In this document: piece by piece, positions 24,159 to 31,970 of the stretch
How the letters are laid out: each line of letters opens with the position of its first letter
Position numbering within the stretch: the first letter of the stretch is position 1
Source of the DNA: Roseateles_B sp041912595
Lineage (GTDB): Bacteria > Pseudomonadota > Gammaproteobacteria > Burkholderiales > Burkholderiaceae_C
Direction: 5' to 3'
Length of the DNA: 64,000 nt
Assembly: GCA_041912595.1 (NCBI GenBank)
Contig: JAYRMR010000004.1
Span: 62,001 to 126,000 of the forward strand
Made by a program: the position numbers and the translations under genes
The notes under the pieces: model-generated
Database searches by the model: none
Told to the model about the DNA's origin: nothing
Seen by the model: only the letters and a program-made list of their open reading frames with translations

Positions 24159-27100
24159 TCAGGCGTCGGCCGCGCCGGGCCCCGGCTCTTCCGGCAACCC
24201 CGGGCGCGACTGCCCGGACCCGACCATCTCCAGCCGGCCCGTCGCGGCCCATTCGGCCAGCGGCCGGCGGCTCCACTCGCGCAGTTCCTCGAGCGTGTCG
24301 ACGTTGGCCGACACCAGGCCCAGCCAGCCGTTGCGACCGCCGCGCTTCACGGCATAGAGCGCCGCGTCGGCCAGGTCCACCACCGTGCTCCAGTCCAGCC
24401 CGCGCGGGAACTTGGGCGAGAGCGGGAAGGCCGCGAAGCCGAGCGAGCAGGTCCGCCGCAGCAGCCGGCCGTCGTCCAGCCGGAACTCGTAGCGCGCCAG
24501 CGTGCGGCGTGCGCGCTCGGCCAGCTCGGCGGCGTGGTGGCGGTCGGTGTTGCGGGCCACGACGAGGAATTCCTCGCCCCCCCAGCGGATCAGGTAGTCC
24601 GCATCGCGGAAGACCTGGCGCAGCAGGGCCTGCATCTGGGCCAGCACGGCGTCGCCGGCCGCGTGGCCGTAGTCGTCGTTGACCTGCTTGAAGTGGTCCA
24701 GGTCGACCATGAAGAAGACGATGTCCTGCCCCGGCTCGCGGGCCAGGCGCTGCACCTCGCCCTCGTAGCCGCGCACCACGCTGTTGATGTCGGACTCGAT
24801 GTGCTGGGCCAGGAAGCGGCGGTTGCGCAGGCCGGTCAGCGGGTCGGTGAGGCTCGCCTCCTTGAGCGCCTGGCTGAGGCTGACGAGCTCATGCGTGCGC
24901 TCCCGCACGCGGGCCTCCAGCACCGCCTGGGCGCGGCGCAGATAGCCGGTGCGCAGGTGCACGATGCCATAGACCCCCAGCAGCGCAAGGAGCACGCCAC
25001 CGAGCCGCGCCCACCACGTCTGCCACCAGGCCGGCTGCACATGCAGCGGCACCAGCAGCTCGTGCGGGCTCCACTGGCCGACGCGGTTGCTGCCCTGCAC
25101 CTGCAGCAGGTAGCGGCCGGGGTCCAGGTTGGTGTAGCTGGCCATGCGCTGGCTGGCTTCGCTGTCGATCCAGTCCTTGTCGTAGCCCTGCAGCCGGTAG
25201 CGGTAGTTCAGCACCGCGGGATTGCTGAAGTCGAGCGCCGAGAACTCCAGGCTGAAATCGCGCTGGCCGGGCTTGAGGACGATGGTCTCGCCCACCGGGC
25301 CGGGCGGGGTGCGCTCGCCGGCGACGCGCATCTCGGACACCACCAGCGGGGGCTGGTAGGTCCAGGGCTTGAAGCGCCCGGCGTCGATGACGAGCACGCC
25401 CTTGCTGCCGCCGACCAGCATGCGGCCGTCGTCCAGCCGCGCGTAGGCCCGGAACCAGCCCGTGCCGAAGGCGGCGCCGTCCGCCACGCTGAGCTCGTGA
25501 TGGCGGCCGCTCTTGGGATCGAAGACGGCGCGGTGGGTCCAGATGCGGCCCTGCTCGTCGTCCATCAGATTGGCACCGAAGGCCTTGCCGCCGAGGCCTT
25601 GCTTCTCGCTGACGCGCTCGAACAGCGCCTCCCGGTCCTTCCAGCCGTTGAGCCGGTGCAGGCCCGCGGCCGTGTCCACCCACAGGCGCTGCTGGCGATC
25701 GATCAGCAGGCCAAGCACCGAGTGGTTGGACAGCCCCGCGTCCGCCGGCGAGCGCAGCTCCTCGAGCTCGGACGCTCCCTTGGCCAGCAGATAGAGCCCG
25801 CCCTCGCCGCCGACCCACAGCCGCCCCTCGGCGTCCTCGGCCAGCGCATTGACGTCCCCGCTGAGCTTGCGACCGCCCGTCAGCGTCACGCGCTGCAGCC
25901 GGTCCTGTTCGCGGTCGTAGTGGTAGAGCCCGTCCTGCGTGGCGACCCACAGCCGGCCGGCGCCATCGGCCATCAGCCGGCGCACGCGGCCCTTGCCGGC
26001 CGAGTAGTGGCCCAGCAGCTGCCGGGCCTCGTTGAAGCGGTACAGCGCCGTGTCGGTGCCGACCCAGACCTGGCCGTCCGGCGTCTGTGCCAGGCCGCCC
26101 ACGCGGCCGCCCCGGAAGCCGGCGCCCTCCTGCGGGGCGATGTGACCGACGAGGCGCAGGTCGCGGTCGAGGATCGCCACGCCGCGCTCGTTCGTGCCCA
26201 TCCAGACCGCGCCGCTGCGCAGCTGCAGGATGCTGCGCACGTCCGCCTGGGCCAGCGGGCTGTGCTCGTCGAGGTCGGCATGGCGCACCCACAGGCCGGC
26301 GTTGGCCGGGTTGTGCAGCTGCAGACCCCCGCCGTAGCTGCCCACCCAGATCCAGCCGGCCGCGTCGCGCAGCAGGGCGCGGACGTCGTTGCCGGCGAGG
26401 CCCCATGGGCGGCGGATGTCGTGCTGCAGGCGGCGCAGCAGGCGGCCGCTCAGGGGGTCGCGCTCCTCGATGCCGCTCGCCCGCGCCACCCACAGGCGCT
26501 GCGGGTCGGGCGCGACCATCGCATAGAGCGTGTCACGCCGGCCGGACTGCTCGCCCAGCTCGATCCACTGCAGCTGCGGCGAGGCCTTGCCCAGGCGCAG
26601 GAGGTCGCCCTGCTGCGTGCCCACCCAGAGATGGCCGTCGGGCGACTCGGCCAGCAGCGTGATGATGCGCTCGCCCAGCGGCCGGCCTTCGACCGACAGC
26701 GTCTCGAAGCGCTCGGCGCCCTTGCGCAGGCGCGCCACGCCGTTCCAGGTGCCGACCCAGAGATCGCCCCGGGTGTCGATGAACAGCGTCTGGATGCGGT
26801 CGTCCGGGAGGCCGCTGGCCGCGCCCTGGCGGAAGTGCGTGAACTGGCCGGTGGCCGGGTCGAAGCGGTCCAGGCCGCCGCCGATGGTGCCGACCCACAG
26901 CGTGCCGTCCAGCGCCTGGGCGAGCGCGCGCACCGTGCCGGGGGCGAGTGCCTGGGGGTCGTCGGGCTTGCTGCGGAAGAAGGTCCAGCGGTCGGTCTGC
27001 GGGTCGAAGCGCGCCAGGCCGTCGCTCTCGGTGCCGATCCACAGCACGCCTTCCTGCGAGGCCAGCAGCGAGCGCACAAAGCTCGTGCCGGCGGGGGTGT

Positions 27101-27422
27101 TGCGCTTGCTGTCGTTCCCGAGCTGGTAGGTGCGCAGCTGGTAGCCGTCGAAGCGGACGAGGCCGGCCGTGGTGCCGATCCAGATGAAGCCGCGGCCGTC
27201 CTGGGCCAGAGCGGACACGACGCCGTCGGTGATGGAGGCGACATCGCCCACGGCCTCGAAGCGCGGCTCGGTGAGGGTCGGCGCCGCCAGCGCGGCCGAG
27301 GCCGCTGCCGGGGGCTGCACCGCCGCCGCGGGCTGTGCCCGGGGTGCGGCCTGGGCGACCAGGGCCCCCGTGAGCAGGGGCAGGAGCAGACAGCGACGAA
27401 GACGGATGAAGCGGGCCAGCAT
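24159..27422 (-). CDS. periplasmic two-component-type beta-propeller sensor diguanylate cyclase
   Basis: A 1087-residue membrane enzyme predicted to make cyclic-di-GMP. After a signal/anchor (residues ~8-26), about 650 residues are repeated Reg_prop blades (LAQDGRGFIWIGTTAGLVRF, then many D-G-x-L-W-V-G-T variants). A Y_Y_Y domain follows (~690-760), then one membrane helix (~775-795), a coiled coil and a GGDEF domain. The active-site motif is GGEEF at 948-952 (within IRWGGEEFLVVAR), and an RxxD inhibitory site, RDAD, lies at 939-942, so both catalysis and product feedback look intact. The large propeller should sense a periplasmic ligand, commonly a glycan. No partner genes adjoin it. Confidence 0.94.
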   Translation of the reverse strand: MLARFIRLRRCLLLPLLTGALVAQAAPRAQPAAAVQPPAAASAALAAPTLTEPRFEAVGDVASITDGVVSALAQDGRGFIWIGTTAGLVRFDGYQLRTYQLGNDSKRNTPAGTSFVRSLLASQEGVLWIGTESDGLARFDPQTDRWTFFRSKPDDPQALAPGTVRALAQALDGTLWVGTIGGGLDRFDPATGQFTHFRQGAASGLPDDRIQTLFIDTRGDLWVGTWNGVARLRKGAERFETLSVEGRPLGERIITLLAESPDGHLWVGTQQGDLLRLGKASPQLQWIELGEQSGRRDTLYAMVAPDPQRLWVARASGIEERDPLSGRLLRRLQHDIRRPWGLAGNDVRALLRDAAGWIWVGSYGGGLQLHNPANAGLWVRHADLDEHSPLAQADVRSILQLRSGAVWMGTNERGVAILDRDLRLVGHIAPQEGAGFRGGRVGGLAQTPDGQVWVGTDTALYRFNEARQLLGHYSAGKGRVRRLMADGAGRLWVATQDGLYHYDREQDRLQRVTLTGGRKLSGDVNALAEDAEGRLWVGGEGGLYLLAKGASELEELRSPADAGLSNHSVLGLLIDRQQRLWVDTAAGLHRLNGWKDREALFERVSEKQGLGGKAFGANLMDDEQGRIWTHRAVFDPKSGRHHELSVADGAAFGTGWFRAYARLDDGRMLVGGSKGVLVIDAGRFKPWTYQPPLVVSEMRVAGERTPPGPVGETIVLKPGQRDFSLEFSALDFSNPAVLNYRYRLQGYDKDWIDSEASQRMASYTNLDPGRYLLQVQGSNRVGQWSPHELLVPLHVQPAWWQTWWARLGGVLLALLGVYGIVHLRTGYLRRAQAVLEARVRERTHELVSLSQALKEASLTDPLTGLRNRRFLAQHIESDINSVVRGYEGEVQRLAREPGQDIVFFMVDLDHFKQVNDDYGHAAGDAVLAQMQALLRQVFRDADYLIRWGGEEFLVVARNTDRHHAAELAERARRTLARYEFRLDDGRLLRRTCSLGFAAFPLSPKFPRGLDWSTVVDLADAALYAVKRGGRNGWLGLVSANVDTLEELREWSRRPLAEWAATGRLEMVGSGQSRPGLPEEPGPGAADA

Positions 27423-27519
27423 CCGGCCGATGTTAGCGGCCCCGCGCGACAGCCGTGGCCTTATCGGCCGCCCCGCCCCTTCAGGCAGGGGGAGGCGGCC
27501 ACAGGCCGTCAGGTGGCCA

Positions 27520-28500
27520 TCAGTTGGCCAGCGAGGCGGTCAGGGCGTCGATGCGCTCGAGCACCTCGGGGGTGAGCTTGGGCGTCAGCGTCAGCGCGGC
27601 GAGGTTGTCCTGCAGCTGGCTCATCCGGCTCGCCCCCAGGATCACGGTCGACACCCGCGGATTGCGGTTCACCCAGGCGATGGCCAGCTGCGCCACGTTG
27701 CCGCCCAGCTCGGCGGCGATGCCGGCCAGCTCCGCCACGGCGGCGTTGCGCTGCGGATGCTGGAGCTGCTCGCGCAGCCAGCCCATGCTCTCCAGCGCGC
27801 CGCGGCTGCCTTCCGGAATGCCCTCGCGGTACTTGCCGGTCAGCAGCCCCGAGGCCAGCGGGCTCCAGGTGGTCAGGCCAAGGCCGAGGTCCTCATACAG
27901 CCGCGCGTACTCCTGCTCCACGCGCTTGCGATGGAAAAGGTGGTACTGCGGCTGCTCCATCACCGGCTTGTGCAGATGGTGGCGCTCGGCGATCTCCCAG
28001 GCGGCGCGGATGTCCGCGGCGCTCCATTCGCTGGTGCCCCAGTAGAGCGCCTTGCCCTGCGTGATGATGTCGCTCATGGCGCGCACCGTCTCCTCGATGG
28101 GCGTGTGCGGGTCCGGGCGGTGGCAGTAGATGAGGTCGACGAAGTCCAGCTGCAGGCGCTTCAGCGAGCCGTCGATGGCCTGCATCAGGTACTTGCGGTT
28201 GAGCGTGTTCTGCAGATTGACGGTGCTGCCCTCGCGCTGCAGCCCCCAGAAGAACTTGGTCGAGACCACATAGCTCTCGCGCGCCCACTTGAGCTGCTTG
28301 AAGGCCTCGCCCATCACGCGCTCGCTGGCGCCCTGGGCGTAGACCTCGGCGTTGTCGAAGAAGTTGACCCCGGCGTCGCGCGCGGCGGCGAGCATCTCGA
28401 CCGCGGCCTGCGTGTCCACCTGGTTGTGGTACGTCACCCAGGAGCCCAGGGAGAGCTCGGACACTTGCAGGCCGCTGCGGCCCAGTCGACGGTATTGCAT
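27520..28500 (-). CDS. aldo/keto reductase (Kv-beta-like family)
   Basis: NADPH-dependent oxidoreductase of 326 residues. Start ATG 28500 (MQYRRLGRSGLQVSELSLGS) is the standard N-terminus. The catalytic tetrad positions are seen in FFDNAEVYAQG (Asp, Tyr), VVSTKFFWG (Lys) and IYCHRPDPHTP (His). The cofactor loop GLTTWSPLASGLLTGKY and the end motif VSTVILGASRMSQLQDN are those of the AKR6/Kv-channel beta-subunit-like group (for example E. coli YghZ), which reduce aldehydes such as methylglyoxal. It is divergent from the UbiH-like gene. The physiological substrate is unknown. Confidence 0.93.
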   Translation of the reverse strand: MQYRRLGRSGLQVSELSLGSWVTYHNQVDTQAAVEMLAAARDAGVNFFDNAEVYAQGASERVMGEAFKQLKWARESYVVSTKFFWGLQREGSTVNLQNTLNRKYLMQAIDGSLKRLQLDFVDLIYCHRPDPHTPIEETVRAMSDIITQGKALYWGTSEWSAADIRAAWEIAERHHLHKPVMEQPQYHLFHRKRVEQEYARLYEDLGLGLTTWSPLASGLLTGKYREGIPEGSRGALESMGWLREQLQHPQRNAAVAELAGIAAELGGNVAQLAIAWVNRNPRVSTVILGASRMSQLQDNLAALTLTPKLTPEVLERIDALTASLAN

Positions 28501-28580
28501 GCTGATTCCTTCGTGGTTCCGGGCTGAACGCCCATCCTGTGCCCATGGCAACGGGCGCCAGCGTAGCCGAGCCGGCTCGC

Positions 28581-28586
28581 TATAGT
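28581..28586 (+). promoter_or_regulatory. candidate -10 element of the UbiH-like gene
   Basis: TATAGT lies 92 bp upstream of the ATG, just downstream of a perfect 10-bp palindrome GAGCCGGCTC (28569-28578). No clear -35 is visible. Confidence 0.3.
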
Positions 28587-28677
28587 GCAGATCTCCTGCA
28601 ATACCGGGGCGCCGCCTGCGGGCATCTGTCGCCCGGGGGACGCCGCCCCGCCGCACCGCCACTGCACGCCCATCGCC

Positions 28678-29937
28678 ATGAGCACTGCCCACGAGCCCGC
28701 CGCCACCCCCGCCCCCTTGCGCATCGCCATCGTCGGTGCCGGCCCCGCGGGCCTGGGCCTGGCGCTGCTCACCGCCGGGCGGCTGCCGGGGGCGCAGGTC
28801 CATCTCTTCGACGCCCGCCCGCTGGACAAGGACATCAGCGGCGATCCCCGCACCCTCGCGCTCTCGCTGGGCAGCGTGCAGCTGCTGCAGCGGCTCCAGG
28901 CCTGGAACGAGGCCGCCGCGCAGTCCATCCGGCAGGTCCATGTGAGCCAGGCGCCGCCCACGCTGCGGCACCCGGTCTTCGGCGAGGCCGGCCAGCCGGT
29001 GGTGAGCATCCACGCCCACGAGCAGGGCGTGGAGCGCCTGGGCGCCGTGCTCGCCTACGGTCAGCTGGTGGCGCCGCTGCAGGCCGCCTGGCTGCGCCAC
29101 TGCGAGGCCCGCACGGGCCAGGCCTTCACGCGCTTCGGTCAGCCGGTGGCGGCTATCCGGGCCGTGGGCGACGAGGTGGAGGTGGATGCCGGCATCGCCG
29201 AGCGCTTCGACCTCGTGGTGATCGCCGAAGGGGGCGTCTTCGCCGAGCAGGCGCGCAAGAGCCTGAGCCATGACTACCGGCAGAACGCCTGGGTCGGCAC
29301 CGTCAGCCTGGACCCCGCCTCGCCGCCGGGCGTGGCCTACGAGCGATTCACCCGCAACGGCCCGCTGGCGCTGCTGCCCCTGCCGCCCACGGCGCAGCAG
29401 GCGCGCCGCGCGGCGCTCGTCTGGTGCCTGCCGCAGGACGAGGACGAGGTCGCAGGGCTCACCGACGCCCAGCGCCTCACCGTCATCAACCAGCAGCTGC
29501 CGCCGGGCCTGCCGCCGCTGCTGGGCATCAGTCCGCTGAAGTGCTTCCCGCTGGGGCTCAACGCGGAGCGCAGCCTCGTCGAGGGGCGCGTGGTGCGCAT
29601 CGGCAATGCGGCGCAGACCCTGCACCCGGTGGCGGGCCAGGGGCTCAACCTGGGCCTGCGCGATGCCTACGCGCTGGTGGAGGCGCTGTACCAGGCGCAG
29701 GACCGGCATCCGGCCGCGCCGCTCGCCGCGGCCGTCCCGCAGGCGCTGCAGCGTGTGCAGTGGCAGCGCGGCCCGGACCGCTGGAGCACCATCCTCGGCA
29801 CGGACTTCCTCGCCCGCAGCTTCAGCTGGCGCTGGCCCGCGCTCCCCGCCCTGCGCAGCCTGGGCCTGGCCGCCCTGCAGGCGCTGCCGCCGGTGAAGAA
29901 GGCGCTGGCGCGGCAGATGATGTTCGGGCGGCGCTGA
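28678..29937 (+). CDS. UbiH/COQ6-family FAD-dependent monooxygenase
   Basis: A 419-residue flavoprotein hydroxylase. The N-terminal dinucleotide fold is seen in IAIVGAGPAGLGLALL. The UbiH/VisC family fingerprint occurs in the C-terminal half as RIGNAAQTLHPVAGQGLNLGL, the second FAD-binding motif, and DPRTLALSLGS is an N-terminal family motif. Members hydroxylate the ubiquinone ring during ubiquinone synthesis. Which position this paralogue attacks cannot be read from sequence, and no other ubi genes are near. Its end is 18 bp from the convergent ABC exporter; it is not part of the lanthipeptide operon. Confidence 0.88.
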   Translation: MSTAHEPAATPAPLRIAIVGAGPAGLGLALLTAGRLPGAQVHLFDARPLDKDISGDPRTLALSLGSVQLLQRLQAWNEAAAQSIRQVHVSQAPPTLRHPVFGEAGQPVVSIHAHEQGVERLGAVLAYGQLVAPLQAAWLRHCEARTGQAFTRFGQPVAAIRAVGDEVEVDAGIAERFDLVVIAEGGVFAEQARKSLSHDYRQNAWVGTVSLDPASPPGVAYERFTRNGPLALLPLPPTAQQARRAALVWCLPQDEDEVAGLTDAQRLTVINQQLPPGLPPLLGISPLKCFPLGLNAERSLVEGRVVRIGNAAQTLHPVAGQGLNLGLRDAYALVEALYQAQDRHPAAPLAAAVPQALQRVQWQRGPDRWSTILGTDFLARSFSWRWPALPALRSLGLAALQALPPVKKALARQMMFGRR

Positions 29938-29955
29938 GACCGGCCCCGCGCCGGA

Positions 29956-31962
29956 TCAGGCCGCAGACGCCAGCCCGCCCTCCGCCAGCCGCGCCTGCAG
30001 CGCATACAGCTGCGCATACCCGCCGCCCAGCGCCATCAGCTCGGCATGCGTGCCGGACTCGACGATGCGCCCGGCGCGCAGGAAATGGATGCAGTCCGCC
30101 GTCTGGGCACTCGCGAGGCGGTGCGTGATGAGCACCACCGTGCGCTCCCGCCGCAGCTGCGCGAGGCTGGCATAGACGGCGGCCTCGGCCTTGGCGTCGA
30201 GCGGCGCCGTCGGCTCGTCCCAGATCGTCAGTGCCGCATCGCGGTAGAGGCCACGCGCCACGGCCAGGCGTTGCCACTGCCCGGACGACAGCTCGATGCC
30301 GCCCTTGAACAGCCGGTTGAGCCGGGTCTTCCAGCCCTGCGGCAGCTGCGCGGCCACATCGTCGGCCTGCGCGGCCTGCACGGCGGCGCGAAAACGCAGC
30401 GCCTCCGCGGCATCCTCGGGCAGGCCAACGCGGCCGAGGCGCACGTTCTGCTCGGCGCTGTAGGGCCAGCGCAGCGGATGCTGGGGCACGATCAGCGTGT
30501 GGGCCAGGCGCTCGCGGGCATCCAGCAGCCGGCAGTCGATGCCGTCCCAGCACAGGCGGCCGCGGGTCGGCTCGTACAGGCCCGCCAGCAGCTTGGCCAG
30601 CGTCGACTTGCCTGAGCCGTTCTCGCCCACCAGCGCCAGGGTCTGGCCCTGGTGCAGCGTGAGCTCGATGTCCTGCAGCACCGGGCGGTCCGGCGCGCCG
30701 GCATAGGCATAGCTCACGCCGTGCAGGGAAATGGTGCGGGGCGCGGCCAGTGCGGCAGCGATGGGCGCGTGCGACGGCACGGCGCCCGTCACGCCCGGCG
30801 CGCTCGGCTCCGGGCGGACGAAGGCGAAGTAGTCGTCGAGATACAGCGCCTTCTCCATCATCTGGTCCAGCGCCTGCACCAGCTGCCGCACGGCATCGAG
30901 GCTGGTGCGCATGCCCAGCGCGGCGGCGCCAGCCAGGGCGGGCGCGAGGCTGCCGCGGTCCACCAGCAGGAGCAGCCACAGATAGGCGAGCCCTTGCGCC
31001 ACGCCGCTGAGCACGGCGCCGGCGGCCTTCGTGCGTGCGATGCCGGCCTTCAGCCGCGACAGGCTCTGCCGCAGGGCCTCGCTCACGCGGCGATGGCGCG
31101 CGCTGAGCAGCGGCTCCATCTGCAGCGCGCGCAGCTCGGCGGCCGGCTCGGGCTGGCTGGCAAGGTCCTGCAGCATCCAGCCCTGGCGGGACAGCGCGAT
31201 GCTCTGGTCCCAATGGCTCTGCACGCACAGCAGCGCGCGGATGGCCGACCACGCCTGCGGCAGCAGACACAGCAGCAGCACCGGCAGCAGCGCCGGATGC
31301 AGCACCGCCAGCGCCAGCCCCCCGGACACGAGGCCGATGCCGGCCCCCGACAGCGCCACCACCTGATCGACGATGCTCTCGACGTAATGCAGGCCGCGGT
31401 CCCGCGCGCGGTGCATGCGGTCCACGAACGCCGGGTCGTCGAAACGCTGCAGCGGTGCGCGCAGGCAGGCGTCGACGAAGTCCTGCTCCGCCGTGGCGAT
31501 GAGCGTCGGGCTGAGGCGCGCGCGCAGCATCTCGGCCGCGGCGTCGAGTGCCAGCTTGCCGAGGTAGGCGGCCCCGAGGCCCAGCGCCGTGCCGAGCTGC
31601 CCGGCCAGCTGCTGGCTCAGCGGGCGAGCCAGCGCCTGAGCGTCCAGCACGGCCTGGAGCAGCTGGGCCCCGAGCACCAGCGTCAGCGCCCACAGCGCGC
31701 CCTCCAGCAGCTGGCAGGCCAGCACGCTGACGACGGCGCCAGGCCCCACGCGGCGCAGGAGCGCGAGGACCGGCGGCATCGCACGGGCCACGCGCCGGAA
31801 GAAGGCCCGGAAGCTGCCGAGCGAGGTGTCGGCGTCGCCCAGCTCCCAGTAGGGGTTGTCGGTGGCGATGAAGACGTCGTCGTCCCCCACAGCGGGCTCG
31901 GCCGCCCCGGGTGCGGGCGAGGCACGCTCCGGCGGCGGGGGCATCGCGGCGGCGCCGTCCAT
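29956..31962 (-). CDS. ABC exporter of the lanthipeptide locus (no C39 peptidase domain)
   Basis: A 668-residue half-transporter with fused membrane and ATPase domains. The first ~60 residues are hydrophilic, not the cysteine peptidase that many LanT proteins carry. Membrane segments lie at ~80-350. The nucleotide-binding domain has Walker A GENGSGKSTLAKLL, the signature ELSSGQWQRLAVARGL, Walker B LTIWDEPTAPLDA and the H-loop ITHRLASA. ATG 31962 is 8 bp past the lanM stop; an in-frame GTG at 31974 overlaps that stop and is an alternative. Its likely job is export of the modified peptide or self-protection. Leader removal must then be done by another protease. Identification as ABC is secure; the substrate is inferred from context. 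Confidence 0.9.
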   Translation of the reverse strand: MDGAAAMPPPPERASPAPGAAEPAVGDDDVFIATDNPYWELGDADTSLGSFRAFFRRVARAMPPVLALLRRVGPGAVVSVLACQLLEGALWALTLVLGAQLLQAVLDAQALARPLSQQLAGQLGTALGLGAAYLGKLALDAAAEMLRARLSPTLIATAEQDFVDACLRAPLQRFDDPAFVDRMHRARDRGLHYVESIVDQVVALSGAGIGLVSGGLALAVLHPALLPVLLLCLLPQAWSAIRALLCVQSHWDQSIALSRQGWMLQDLASQPEPAAELRALQMEPLLSARHRRVSEALRQSLSRLKAGIARTKAAGAVLSGVAQGLAYLWLLLLVDRGSLAPALAGAAALGMRTSLDAVRQLVQALDQMMEKALYLDDYFAFVRPEPSAPGVTGAVPSHAPIAAALAAPRTISLHGVSYAYAGAPDRPVLQDIELTLHQGQTLALVGENGSGKSTLAKLLAGLYEPTRGRLCWDGIDCRLLDARERLAHTLIVPQHPLRWPYSAEQNVRLGRVGLPEDAAEALRFRAAVQAAQADDVAAQLPQGWKTRLNRLFKGGIELSSGQWQRLAVARGLYRDAALTIWDEPTAPLDAKAEAAVYASLAQLRRERTVVLITHRLASAQTADCIHFLRAGRIVESGTHAELMALGGGYAQLYALQARLAEGGLASAA

Positions 31963-31970
31963 GGCCGCGC

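Noticed and set aside
24126..27575. A 1149-codon open frame on the plus strand opposite the propeller diguanylate cyclase.
   Set aside because: High-GC codon bias leaves antisense frames open. The predicted product is His/Gln/Ala-rich with no domain, while the minus-strand frame has clear motifs.
28678..29937. UbiH-like monooxygenase as a tailoring enzyme of the lanthipeptide locus.
   Set aside because: It is on the opposite strand, convergent, with its own promoter-like region, and belongs to the ubiquinone hydroxylase family.
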